NCBI GenBank assembly: GCA_949592205.1
Contig: CATIUR010000005.1
Location: 32,610,179-32,674,178, forward strand
Source: Helichrysum umbraculigerum
Taxonomy: Eukaryota; Streptophyta; Magnoliopsida; Asterales; Asteraceae
Direction: 5' to 3'
DNA: 64,000 nt
The notes beneath the pieces were generated by a model. It had not been told where the DNA came from. It did not search any database and saw only the letters and a list, made by a program, of their open reading frames with translations. A program made the translations under genes and the position numbers. Of the stretch, positions 11,365 to 21,763 are shown piece after piece (the first letter of the stretch is position 1; each line of letters begins with the position of its first letter).

Positions 11365-12639
11365 TTGGAGTTGTTTAGTGACTATGATTGTGAAATTCGC
11401 TACCATCCGGGAAAGGCGAATGTGGTGGCTGATGCTTTGAGTAGGAAGGAAAGGGTTAAGCCAAGAAGGGTGAGAGCAATGGCTATGACTATACATTCGG
11501 GTATTAAGGAGAAGTTGATTGAGGCTCAGTTAGAAGCATTATTGGATTCAAATGTTCACGGTGAATTATTGCGTGGTTTGGATGGGCAGTTGGAACGCAA
11601 GGGTGATGGATTGTATTATTTTCTTGAAAGACTGTGGATTCCGTTGTTAGGTGGTTTGAGGACGCTGGTGATGGATGAATCTCATAAGTCTAAGTATTCG
11701 ATCCATCCGGGAGCAGATAAAATGTACCATGATATGAAGGAATTGTATTGGTGGCCGGGTATGAAGAAGGATATTGCATTATATGTTAGCCAATGTATGA
11801 CTTGCTTGAAGGTCAATGCTGAAGATCAAAGACCCTCAGGATTACTGCAACAACCAGAAATTCCCGAGTGGAAATGGGAGAACATTGCTACGGATTTTAT
11901 CACTAAGCTGCCTAGAACCAGCAGCGGGCACGATTCGATTTGGGTTATCGTGGATAGGATGATTAAGTCGGCTCATTTCTTAGCTATCCGCGAGGACTAT
12001 AAGATGGAGAAATTGGCTAGGTTGTACATAAATGAGATTGTAGCAAGGCATGGAGTGCCGATATCGATTATATCTGATCGTGATGGTCGTTTTACTTCTC
12101 GATTTTGGCAAACGCTACAGAGGGCGTTAGGGACGAGACTGGATATTAGTACGGCTTACCATCCTCAAACTGATGGGCAAAGTGAGCGTACTATCCAAAC
12201 GTTAGAGGATATGTTGAGGGCTTGTGTTATCGACTTTGGAGGAAACTGGGATACTCATTTACCATTGGTGGAGTTTTCGTATAATAACAGCTACCATTCG
12301 AGTATTCAGTGTGCACCATTTGAAGCACTCTATGGGTGGAAGTGCCGTTCGCCCATAATGTGGGTTGAGGTAGGAGAAAGTCAGTTGATTGGGCCAGAAA
12401 TAGTACAAGAGACAACTGATAAGATTGTGCAAATCAAGGAGAGATTGAAAGTGGCTCGAGATAGGCAAAAGAGCTATGCTGATAAACGTTGTAAGCCTTT
12501 GGAATTTGCAGTTGGGGATTATGTGTTATTAAAAGTGTCACCGTGGAAGGGAGTTGTGCGTTTTGGCAAAAAGGGAAAGCTTGCACCGAGATTCGTTGGA
12601 CCATTCGAGATTATCGAGCATGTTGGCCTAGTTGCGTAA
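11365..12639 (+). pseudogene. pol: C integrase
   Basis: In phase with the blocks before and after. The N-terminal HHCC zinc domain is seen in DESHKSKYSIHPGA and SQCMTCLK (about 11670-11810). The catalytic D,D,E triad is visible as ATDFI (Asp near 11893), SDRDGRF (near 12075) and the Glu of GQSERT (near 12183). The C-terminal GPFEI motif is near 12600. The enzyme inserts the cDNA and would give the 5 bp duplication seen at the ends. It ends at a TAA (12637-12639) inside a conserved stretch, a third inactivating stop. Confidence 0.92.
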
Positions 12640-12957
12640 AGATTGAAATTACCTCAAGAGCTTGGTGGGGTTCACGATGTATTCCATGTGGCGAATTTGA
12701 GAAATTGTTTAGCTGATCAGACTTTGCAAGTAACTTTGGAAGAAATTCAGATTGATCCTAAACTTCATTTTGTAGAAGAACCGGTTGAGATTATGGATCG
12801 TGAGGTTAAGAAGCTGAAACGTAGTAAAATCCCAATTGTTAAAGTTCGTTGGAGTGCTAAAAGAGGTCCCGAGTTCACTTGGGAGCGCGAGGACCAGATG
12901 AAACTTAAGTATCTGCATCTTTTCAGTGATCATGTTGGCAGTACTAGTTCTAGTTGA
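12640..12957 (+). pseudogene. pol: C integrase tail with chromodomain
   Basis: Same frame, following the premature stop. VHDVFHVANLR closes the integrase C-terminal region. The segment from VEEPVEIMDREVKKL to FTWEREDQMKLKY (about 12770-12920) is a chromodomain, the feature that defines chromoviruses and is thought to direct integration into particular chromatin. Its natural stop is TGA at 12955-12957. Confidence 0.88.
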
Positions 12958-12975
12958 ATTTCGGGACGAAATTCC

Positions 12976-12991
12976 TTCAACTGGGGGAAAC
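12976..12991 (+). other. Polypurine tract of C
   Basis: TTCAACTGGGGGAAAC directly before the 3' LTR; the GGGGGAAA core would prime plus-strand synthesis. The preceding TTTCGGGACGAAAT is the usual chromovirus lead-in. Confidence 0.85.
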
Positions 12992-15409
12992 TGTGACATA
13001 CGTCACTAAATGCTTCATTTTTAGGTTCGTTTTCAAACCTCATTTCGTATTCGTGGTCAAACATTTCGTAATCTAAACTATATGGGAAACTTAATTTTCG
13101 TATAGTATTCGAATGATTCAATTAATTCACAATAAAAGACTTGTTAATTATTAATCAAAGTCAAAGGGGCATTTATTGCGAAAGTTAGGGTTTCTGAAAT
13201 TCTGATAATCGCGACGCGATTACCATGCAGTTGCGATGCGATTTACTTGTTTAATCGCGACGCGATTTACCAATATTCGCGACGCGATCCTACGTCGGCC
13301 AGACCTGGTATATAAACGTATTATTAAACCCTAACTCGTATTATTTCAAACCACAACCGTTTTGGGACGAACTCAGGCGACTTGTTCTTCACATTTTCGA
13401 TTTCCAAAGTCTAGGGACTCAACCACTTGGTATCTAATCCGTTTTGTCGATCAAGAACTCGTATAAACGTGTGTATCGGTAAGAATCATGATCTATCCTT
13501 CGTTTTTCCTTGTAATATCGATGCATGACGAATAAATCCTCATGCTACGATGTTTATCTACAGATTTTAAAGGATTCTATCGTGCGGATTCTCGATTGTT
13601 GGTATAAAACTCCTTTCGACTCATTTAAATTCGTGTATTCGATTATTCGTTTATTCGTTTATTGCCGGTTATTTTCGGTTCGTTTCCATTGTGTTCCGTG
13701 TAATAAAAAAATTGTTAGGATAATGATAAGATCCGTATACAAGTTGATAAAATTGAGGATTTTGATTATATTGCGGTTTGGATTAATTATACTAGCAATT
13801 AGGGTTGGTTTATTGAAAACCCTAATCTGTCCAGATTTATGTTTCGGATTGAAAGGCTCGTAACTTGGTCATATCACGATGGTTTTTGTTGAAAAAGGAG
13901 TCTAAACATAAGTACTTTGAGTCTTCTTTCAAATGGCGTCACTTTTACGATTAAAAGTGTGGTATAAGTTGGTCAAAACAATTTTACAAGTTTGTGTGTC
14001 ATTTCTGAGTTTCTCGGTTTCAGATTTCGGCTAAGTTGTAGATTTTTGAAACGTGCCTTAAACTAAGATTTAGGTCTTGAAATTTTTACTGGAGTGTCTT
14101 TAAAGTGTTAAGTATTTTTTGTAAAAATATGATAATCATTTGAAACTTCTAAGTATTTTAAGTAAATTAAAACTTTTGTGAAGTTAGAAAGAGTCAACGG
14201 TTTAGAGCAGTTCACTTTGATGAATTTTTAAAAATATAAAATCAATGTAAATAAATCTGGGAAAATTACTGAGTCTTCTAAACACATTAAAGTGTCGTTG
14301 ATAAAAAATTATAGAGTCAAATGATTTCAGTAAGTATTATTTAAAATTTCGTAAAGTGGAACCAAATTTCCGGTCAGAATCTGAGTTTTTCATTTATGAT
14401 TAGTCCTTGTAATAATACACTATTAGAATTGTGAGGAAACATATTAGAAGTGTTTGGGGTATGGAATACAATGGAATGACCTAGTTATGCCTAGGTTATG
14501 ACCCATACGCATTATGACATTGTAGATTGGCGATCTGATTAGTGGTTATACTTAAGGGACGATACTTACATCATTTCTTGAGGTGAGTTTTGTGGCCCCA
14601 TTTTCTTTACTTATTTTTCCGTTGGCGGAAAAGAATGCTCAAACTGATTTCAAACTGTTTTTTTATGCTGTGTAAACTATCTGTTTTTCCGATTTGGACA
14701 TTATGATTGAATAAGTGACATTCTGATTGTTGTGGACTGATTGCTGATTGTTGTGGACTGATTTTTGATTGTTCGGATGAGTCTTGTGTCTTCGGGACCC
14801 TGACAACACTCCATATTTCTTACTAATACGGATATAATTATTGATAGTACTATCGGACGACGGTCCCACTCTTGTGATAGATACGTTATCCTTGAGTGAA
14901 TATTATCCAGGAACGGAACGGATTGCTTATGGTGGATGAGTTTGTTATCTTATGTGCTTATTTCATATCATATGTCCTACTTACTGATTAACACAACAAC
15001 TGTATTCTTTGTGTATGTGTCTTACTAAACCTGCTTAACTCACCAACATACGTGTTGACGATTTCAAGCATATCTTTTCAGGTAATTCTAGTGGACAGAA
15101 GATAGAGGACAAGAAAGCTTAGTGGACCTCTAGGTTGCATTTAAGCTAAATTTTGGGACTATTGCTTGATGTGGAACTTATGCATTTCGATAATTTGGAA
15201 AAGGCGTGTTTTGCCTTAACATTTGATTATGGATTATGGTTTGGTTATCTTTTTCATTGTTGATATGTACATGTAGCGTGAGCTCCTATTCATGTTACTT
15301 GTATCATAACACATTGGATATTTATTTTCATGTAGACATCTTTATAATAATGTGTTGTGATACTCTCATGGTTATTTCCCGTTGTTTCCGCTTTAGACGG
15401 GGTGTGACA
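12992..15409 (+). repeat. 3' LTR of C (2418 bp)
   Basis: TGTGACATAC to GGTGTGACA, colinear with 4808-7207. Differences include several substitutions in the first 900 bp and an extra repeat of TTTATTCG near 13650. Confidence 0.92.
13206..13290. repeat. Palindrome cluster of C, 3' LTR
   Basis: Same cluster as at 5022-5106. Here the last unit reads ATTCGCGACGCGAT, restoring pairing lost in the 5' copy (ATTCACGACG). The TATA box follows at 13309-13315. Confidence 0.85.
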
Positions 15410-15414
15410 CAATG
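15410..15414. repeat. Target site duplication of C, right copy
   Basis: CAATG, matching 4803-4807. Confidence 0.9.
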
Positions 15415-16970
15415 TTCCCAAATAAATCCGTACGACAATCTACAAACACATATATGCACTTTCGTTGGTTACAATCTAGACAAGGCTAAAAAACCTTCCA
15501 TTGCATCCCACTTTGATGTAACATTTCTAAACCTTAAGTTCACTCATAAATTCTATTTCTTATATTGAATAAGTATAAGACTTTCCGTATACAAATTTAG
15601 ATAATATATGCCAACTCTTAAGCTAAGATTTCTGTCCACAATTTTAGTGTACTTTTAACCGCCTTGAACCATGACCAATTGATTTTATTTAACTTCCAAA
15701 TTTTAACTAAACATACTTTAAAGTGTTTAGAATATAAAATAATTTTCTCAGAATTTATCTCACTGACTTACTATTTTTAGAAATTTCCTGAAATATCGTA
15801 TACACAGAATATACATTTCTGACCTCTTAAATCTTTTATAAACGTTACAACACTTATAGACATTTAAAATTTCCAATATTTTTACACAAATTATTTAACA
15901 CATTAAAGTTGTTCCAGAAAATTTTTCATAACCTAACTCAAAGTTTAACATTCGTTTAGACACTCCAAAACTGACCCAATTTATAAATCGAAAACTCAGA
16001 CTTGACCACTTATTTTGCAATAATACTTTGACAAACCAAAACTTAATATTTTGACACGAAACCAATTGCAACATAAACTAGACTTCTTAAACTTAATTTT
16101 AGACCAAAGAAACGTTGAAAAACGTTGTATTATGACCACTTTATGACCTCGTGAAAACAGGTCTCAATTCTGTCCAGAATCTCTGATTTGACTTAATAGT
16201 GTTCGTTCGTTATAAAACTTTTACACAATTTATTGTAGAATATTAATTTCATTATTAGCTTATCATAATTCTTATATTCTTTTACAAATGATCATAATAT
16301 GTTTTCATCAAAGGTGGATTCCAATAGAAAAGAAACAAGAAACGAATGCAAAGTGATAAGAATCGAAAGAAAATGAGAGTTTCACCAACAACAACGCCTT
16401 GATTTCTTGAAACGGATGATCAAAAGGATGGAAATTGATGATGACGATGGTGAAAACGGCTTGAGAGAAAGGAGATGAGTTTAGGGTTTTTAAGGTTTTT
16501 TTATTATTATTATTATTATATTATTATTATTTTGGATGAGATAAATATTATATAATTATGCAAAAGATCCTTTCTTGTTCCCTACTCTAACCCTTTGGCC
16601 GATTTTTCTTGAAGGGATTATGGGCTCATTATTGGACATGTTATAGCCCGATGATTTTAGAGACCACGGGCTTTGGAGTCATATCATTTGGAGTTCGAAT
16701 AAGAGAGTTATGACCTAAACAGTGCAACCTCGCAGAAAACTCAGTTTTTATCTTTTTAACGTGTTATGTCTTTGTTAATTATATGTTATAGATTTTTACT
16801 TAGCTTATTGTATAAGTATTATATTAGATAATATTCTTATTACTTATAATCTTATAATCGTTCTTATTATTATATGTTTATAATGTTACTTAACGCGTAA
16901 CCATTTCGAGTACCAATGTTTAAATGCCTTAGAAAAGACACGAATTCTTTATGAGTCGTTTGATATGTCA
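15415..16970 (-). mobile_element. Element D, second part: upstream portion of its LTR
   Basis: Continuation of D's LTR beyond C. Minus-strand similarity to C's LTR is patchy but collinear: the block around 15720-15770 matches the C segment around 6070-6110. With 3989-4807 it adds up to about 2375 bp, close to C's LTR length. The presumed LTR start is TGACATATC at 16970. There is no coding sequence. The heavy divergence from C marks D as the oldest layer of this nest. Confidence 0.65.
16501..16534. repeat. TTA/TTATTA microsatellite
   Basis: Near-perfect TTA trinucleotide tract with one interruption, inside the LTR of D. Confidence 0.9.
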
Positions 16971-17718
16971 CTTCAATAAGAGTACATAGAATAGCATTTA
17001 GGTCTACAAGATTCACACAATTACGACCGTCAACTAACATGATTTGGTGACGATCGTCACAATGTGGCCATTATATATGTTATATTTGGAGTTTGGTTTT
17101 ATCTATATGGATTTTGGTCTAATGATAGAGTTATATAACTTGTCATGTATGTTAAGGGAGATGAATTGTGTATCACAAAAATCGACGAACAATCGAATTC
17201 TGATAAGTTTATCCTTGATATGTTAATCGGAAGTTATGAATTATTGAGAGTAAACATGTTCAAATACAAATATTCGCTATGTATGGATCAATTATATATA
17301 CGTTGTGTACAAACCTACGAATCACTTTCTAAAAGTTAGATGTCGGATGATCGTATTATCCTACAATTTTCATGAAAATATAAATATATGGATGTTTCGG
17401 TTTAGACACATTTCTATATGGTAAAAAAGTTTGTCCAACACTTCATCATCTATATATATACTCATACATGTGATTATTTTCATTTTATTATCTTAAGATG
17501 TTGAATCGATGTATTCGTTCATCTGTATTTCTCTAATCACCAACATTGTTGAGGATTAACTCACAAATATATCATCGTTTCGCCAAAAGAAGAAAAAAAA
17601 CACAAAGTAATAAGTAAAAAAATCAACGCTTTCAGACCTTCTAAAAAAAGTTTGAGTTATGAATTACTTATTTCAATATACATATTGACGGAGCGGATTA
17701 TATAAACTAACGTTTTTA
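16971..17718. other. AT-rich intergenic DNA, no gene recognised
   Basis: Two short overlapping plus-strand frames (17044-17226, 17145-17339) show no domain or codon pattern I can recognise. A perfect 14 bp palindrome GTGACGATCGTCAC sits at 17047-17060. Nothing else is supported. Confidence 0.5.
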
Positions 17719-17893
17719 ACAAAGGGCTTTTGGCCTATTGGTATCGTGATGACCCTTCCAACCAAGAGGTTGGGGGTTCGAGTCATGAGGATGAGTCAAC
17801 CGTATATATTTGTGGATTAATGTAAAAACCCGTGGTTGTTAGGTGTGTGGGTACCTGCCTCTATAAAAAATTAAAAAATAAAATAAAATAAAT
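17719..17893 (+). mobile_element. tRNA-derived SINE
   Basis: Begins near GGGCTTTTGGCCTATTGG with an RNA polymerase III A-box match (TGGCCTATTGGT, about 17730) and a B-box match (GGTTCGAGTC, about 17775), about 45 bp apart as in tRNA-derived SINEs. It ends in an A-rich tail (TAAAAAATTAAAAAATAAAA). An imperfect 11 bp target duplication flanks it: TAACGTTTTTA at 17708-17718 and TAACGCTTTTA at 17894-17904. There is no tRNA cloverleaf, so it is not a functional tRNA gene. Confidence 0.8.
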
Positions 17894-17904
17894 TAACGCT
17901 TTTA

Positions 17905-18405
17905 CATTTTATCAGATATAATCCGTTTGAGATAAAAGCTCATGTTAAAAGTAAAAAAAATCGAAATCGCCATTTTTAGTTTCAAGTATATGGTAAAAAT
18001 TGAAGTTGTAAAGCCTCGTGTTGTCACAATCTCATATGGTTTCAACATTTCCCTTTCCTTACTTTTAGTACCACTGATAGCTTCCACTACATAGTGTTCC
18101 ATGATTTTCACTTTTAAGTTCACAAGTCACATAGTTTCGATCATATACCTTGTAGTTAGTTTAACTTAATTATAAATAGGATCCGCATTTTCCGATCCTT
18201 AAGGAAACAATTTCCACATCGGTTGTGAAAAATGATAGATTTGAGGCTTATAAAGTTATAATTGAGTAAATCATCTTCTCATCAAAGATATCGTGTTTTA
18301 AGACCAGAGACAAAACAATTCTATGATAAATAAGCATGAGTAGCATCAGGATGGAGACCTAGGTGAAGGAGACAATATTTGTGTTCATGATAAATAGAGA
18401 TGTTA
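17905..18405. other. Intergenic DNA, no gene recognised
   Basis: The minus-strand frame 17902-18123 has no recognisable domain. The only feature of interest is a promoter-like pair at 18211-18253, listed separately. Confidence 0.5.
18211..18253 (+). promoter_or_regulatory. snRNA-type promoter look-alike (USE plus TATA)
   Basis: TTTCCACATCGG resembles the plant snRNA upstream sequence element (consensus RTCCCACATCG), and CTTATAAAG follows about 26 bp later, the spacing of the polymerase III (U6-type) arrangement. The sequence downstream (from about 18275) does not match U6 or another snRNA I know. Similar strings also occur in small LTR elements, so this may be a mobile-element promoter. Confidence 0.3.
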
Positions 18406-18880
18406 GGGGTGCGTTTAGTTATGGAAAATTTCTCTAAAGAGTGAGGGGTGTTTTACTTCTCTAGAAAAGCAATAAAATGTTGGAAAATGCGTTTAAATTA
18501 CACTACTAGAATATGGGTTTTAGCGATGGACAGAAGTTGTCGCTAAAGCCCATAATGTCGTCGCTGGAAGGTTTTAGAGACGACATGTCGTGACAAAATG
18601 GTCGTCACTATAACCTCGCATGAGTAGCTCTACTGCGACGACTTTCGGTCCAATAGCGTCGTATTTTCCCAATGTTTCTAGTAGTGGAGGTACGTAGTTT
18701 TCCTTTTCCAAGTGAAAATACATAAAAAGTATAAGTAGTTTTTTACTTTTTAGTTATAAAAAGGAAAATAAGGAATTTTTTTTTTAACAGAAAAACTTGG
18801 ATTGAAGACGTTTTCTAATTTTATAGTGTACTTAGAGAAGTTTTCTGAAAAATGAAGAATTTTCTGTAACTAAACTTGCT
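18406..18880. mobile_element. Harbinger/Tourist-like MITE
   Basis: Terminal inverted repeats GGGGTGCGTTTAGTTATGG and, reversed, the end TTTTCTGTAACTAAAC. It is preceded by TTA, the usual target of this superfamily; the right-hand duplication is decayed. No coding. It carries the CACTA-like insert at 18501-18686. A second family member is at 43050-43388. Confidence 0.6.
18501..18686. mobile_element. Small CACTA-type MITE
   Basis: Starts CACTACTAGAA and ends TTCTAGTAGTG, perfect 11 bp inverted ends of CACTA type. Inside are diverged inverted copies of GTCGTCGC-like sequence. No coding. A clean 3 bp duplication is not visible (TTA left, GAG right). Confidence 0.7.
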
Positions 18881-19310
18881 CTAGACTTCCGGTGTTGTAC
18901 ACAAAAGCTCATGATTAGGAAGTATGAAATGATTTTCCATGTTTTGCACTTAAAGTTCGCAATGATCATAAAATAATAGTAATAATCTGTTTTTATTATA
19001 ATGGACGAGTTCACGATCCATCATGCTATTGTATAGATGCAGATCCGATACACATCACAATAAGGTGGCACAACCTTTAGATCCTTTTCGTGGACAAGTT
19101 TTTTTTAACCTTTTATTTTATTCAATATAAAGAGATCTATCTATGATTCTATGGTATTAGTCACTGAATAAGAAGTATCATACCTTGTACATGTATACCA
19201 AATAAAATACAGTACCAACTTCCTCAACCTTATTTCATTAAGTGAAATATTAAAATATATCAAAATGTCATTTTTTGTGCATTTCAAGGTTTTTTAGAAT
19301 GGAAACTTTA
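18881..19310. other. Intergenic DNA, nothing recognised
   Basis: AT-rich; the minus-strand frame 18832-19014 overlaps the MITE end and has no recognisable content. Confidence 0.5.
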
Positions 19311-19319
19311 TTCAAATTA

Positions 19320-20475
19320 AAGTAAATTACACTGCCAGTCCCTGTGGTTGTACCTATATTACAGAGCCAGTCCTTAAGTCGGGTATTGTGCGGGTCCAGT
19401 CCCTTGACCCGGCTTTTTGTTTCATTGCCGGTCCCTCATTCTCTATCATCTATGTGTAATGACTAAAATACCCTTAAATATTTATTTCTTAATTTTTTAA
19501 TAAAAAGAAGGGTAAATATAACATTAACAGCAACAACATTAAAAACATGAACGACAACCACTTCACGGGATTTTGGGTTCGAAGGTTTTTAATACGGAGT
19601 ATTATATTTTTATCTTTTGCTTTCGTTTTTCTAATAAATCAACCAATGAAACTCAATCAATAATCCCACAAACACATTAATTGTATAGCATGTATGTTCA
19701 ATTATTCATTCTTATCTTAAATTACAAAGCAAAAAAACCCCACAAACTCTAATCACTAATTAAACCTCGATTACACATACTCATGAGAGGATGAAGACAA
19801 AGAGTAAGTTGTACAATCGAAGTAACAACTGCAACTGTCAGATCTGTCACTAGAAACGGCGACGAGGTGGATGATAAGAGCGGCGTAACCCGACCGTGAC
19901 AAAGGCGAAAGGACGTTGTCGGATTTAGGCGAAGAACGAGATTTTAGTCCTTCAAATTCCCATAGACTTAACAAATAACAGCCACCACAACAGATCCAAC
20001 AACGAAGAACTCGCCGGAGAAGACAATACAGGTACAAATTTCTTCACAGTTCTAGTGGCTGCGGTAGTGACGATTGCTGACCGGAAGACTAAGTTTTATG
20101 TTGATTCATAAGTTTAATGTTTCATTGTTGATTCTTGACTCGATGGTTTCGATTTATGTGGATTTCTTATGTTCAAAGTGTTAATACAATTTTGGTGATG
20201 GTGGATGGGGTGATTGTTGTTTTTAAAAGCAATGTGGGGATGGAGTGATGGTGACTGAGAATGTGTGAGAAAGGGAGTATTTTATTTATTTTAAAAAAAA
20301 AAATGTAAAAAGGAAATAAATAAGCAAATGACTATTTTACCCTTATTGTAATTGATAGAGGGACCGGCAATGAAACAAAAAGTCGGGTCAAAAGACTGGA
20401 CCTGCACAATACCCGACCCGAGAACTGGCTCTGTAATATCGGTACAACCACAGGGACTGGCAGTGTAATTTACTC
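19320..20475. mobile_element. Non-autonomous Mutator-like element with long inverted ends
   Basis: Both ends share about 150 bp of inverted repeat, starting AGTAAATTACACTGCCAGTC and extending through the CCGGTCCCTC region. A perfect 9 bp duplication TTCAAATTA flanks it (19311-19319 and 20476-20484), the Mutator size. No transposase. The middle (19770-20230) is less AT-rich than its surroundings and contains an 88-codon minus-strand frame (19771-20037) without a recognisable domain; a captured host fragment is possible. Confidence 0.82.
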
Positions 20476-20484
20476 TTCAAATTA

Positions 20485-21178
20485 AACCGTTTAAGTATGA
20501 GAAGATTATCCATGTAGTTACAATACGCAACTTTGTGTTACAAAATCACAATATAGCTGATTTCCTTTTTAGAAATATGCTTTTATATATCATGCATTGG
20601 TGTATGATGTACATGTTCATTGAGATAGTTAAATTCGTATATCTTGTTCTTTTCCATCAAAAATCTTGATCGATCCCTCTTCTTCGGTTAACAAACACTA
20701 CGCAAATGTACAAGCCGGAAACAAAAATAAGTTCACTTTGACTATCTTAAAACTTCAACAAATATTATTCATTGAGATACTTAAATCCGTATATCTTGTT
20801 CTTTTCCATCAAAAATCTTGATCTCTACTTCCGATACAATCAAAATGTCTACTTTGACTATACATAGAGCTTGAAATCTCCACTAACTACACTATTGAGC
20901 ATACATCAATAAAATTGACCCTTTTATTCAAGATACTCCAAGATAGCAATATATGTGGAGATCTGTAGTGGTACGAAGGTAGTTTGTGGAGCTTGAGACC
21001 ATGTATTTAAAAAAAATAATAAATAAATTATTGACCTGTGAAATATTGAGATCGAGCACCAAACAAATTAATGAAAAGTTGCTTGCATTCTTTGAGATCA
21101 CGAGGCCCATGCAAGCATATATATGCATGCATTAGCTAATCAATGACACATTACACTTGCGTATTTCATATTTCGGTA
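20485..21178. other. Intergenic DNA with a local duplication
   Basis: A 56 bp segment (starts TTCATTGAGATA, ends AAATCTTGATC) occurs at 20616-20671 and again at 20768-20823 with only a few changes. No gene recognised. Confidence 0.7.
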
Positions 21179-21763
21179 CCTACCAACAGGGCCGTCCCGT
21201 TGATTTTGAGGGCCCTGTGCCGTTGATAGAATAGGCCCTTAACATTGAAAGTTTTAGTTAGATGTAAGAAAATGCTAACCTATAATTAATAGCACGATAA
21301 AATTCAACGATTTGGTTCAATAACATGATGTAGTTTTCTTATTCAACTTTGAATGTATATTAAAATTATAGACGAAATGCATGTAAGCTTTTTAATTCTT
21401 CATTTATTATTAACACAAAAAAAAAAGAATAAAAAAAGAACGAGAACCATGTAAATTTTGTATTGGTAAAACGATGTACTCCGTATATAAACTTATACTA
21501 GCCTACTACCCGCGCATAGCAGCGGTGAAAGTGGTGACGGTGGATGGAGGTGCGAATGAATGTTTTAAAATAAAAACATATTGTACTCCGTCCATCCCAT
21601 TAAACATGTCCACATTACTGTTTTGGGATATTCCATTATAAATGTCCACTTTATTATTTAATCAATCAAAAAAGACTTTAGTGGGTAGATTTCATATTTG
21701 ATTGATGAAAAATATAGTTAGTGAAAAACAAGTAGTAATAGATAATTGATAATGGGATAGTGG

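Larger units (their letters stand above)
4808..15409 (+). mobile_element. Element C: full-length Tekay-type chromovirus LTR retrotransposon, inactivated
   Basis: A 10.6 kb element with two ~2.4 kb LTRs, an initiator-Met primer site, an upstream acidic frame, gag, protease, reverse transcriptase, RNase H, integrase and a C-terminal chromodomain, then a polypurine tract. It is flanked by CAATG on both sides. The domain order and integrase-linked chromodomain place it in the chromovirus branch of Ty3/gypsy; Tekay/Del is the best guess. One frameshift in gag and three in-frame stops in pol mean it cannot make a full polyprotein. By eye the LTRs differ at roughly 2% of positions plus a short duplication near 13650, so it is older than B, H and I. 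Confidence 0.95.

Noticed and set aside
17044..17339. Overlapping small frames that might be a gene
   Set aside because: No recognisable domain, strong AT bias and two competing frames; treated as chance.
17719..17893. Possible tRNA gene (A and B boxes)
   Set aside because: No acceptor stem or anticodon arm; an A-rich tail and target duplication show a SINE.
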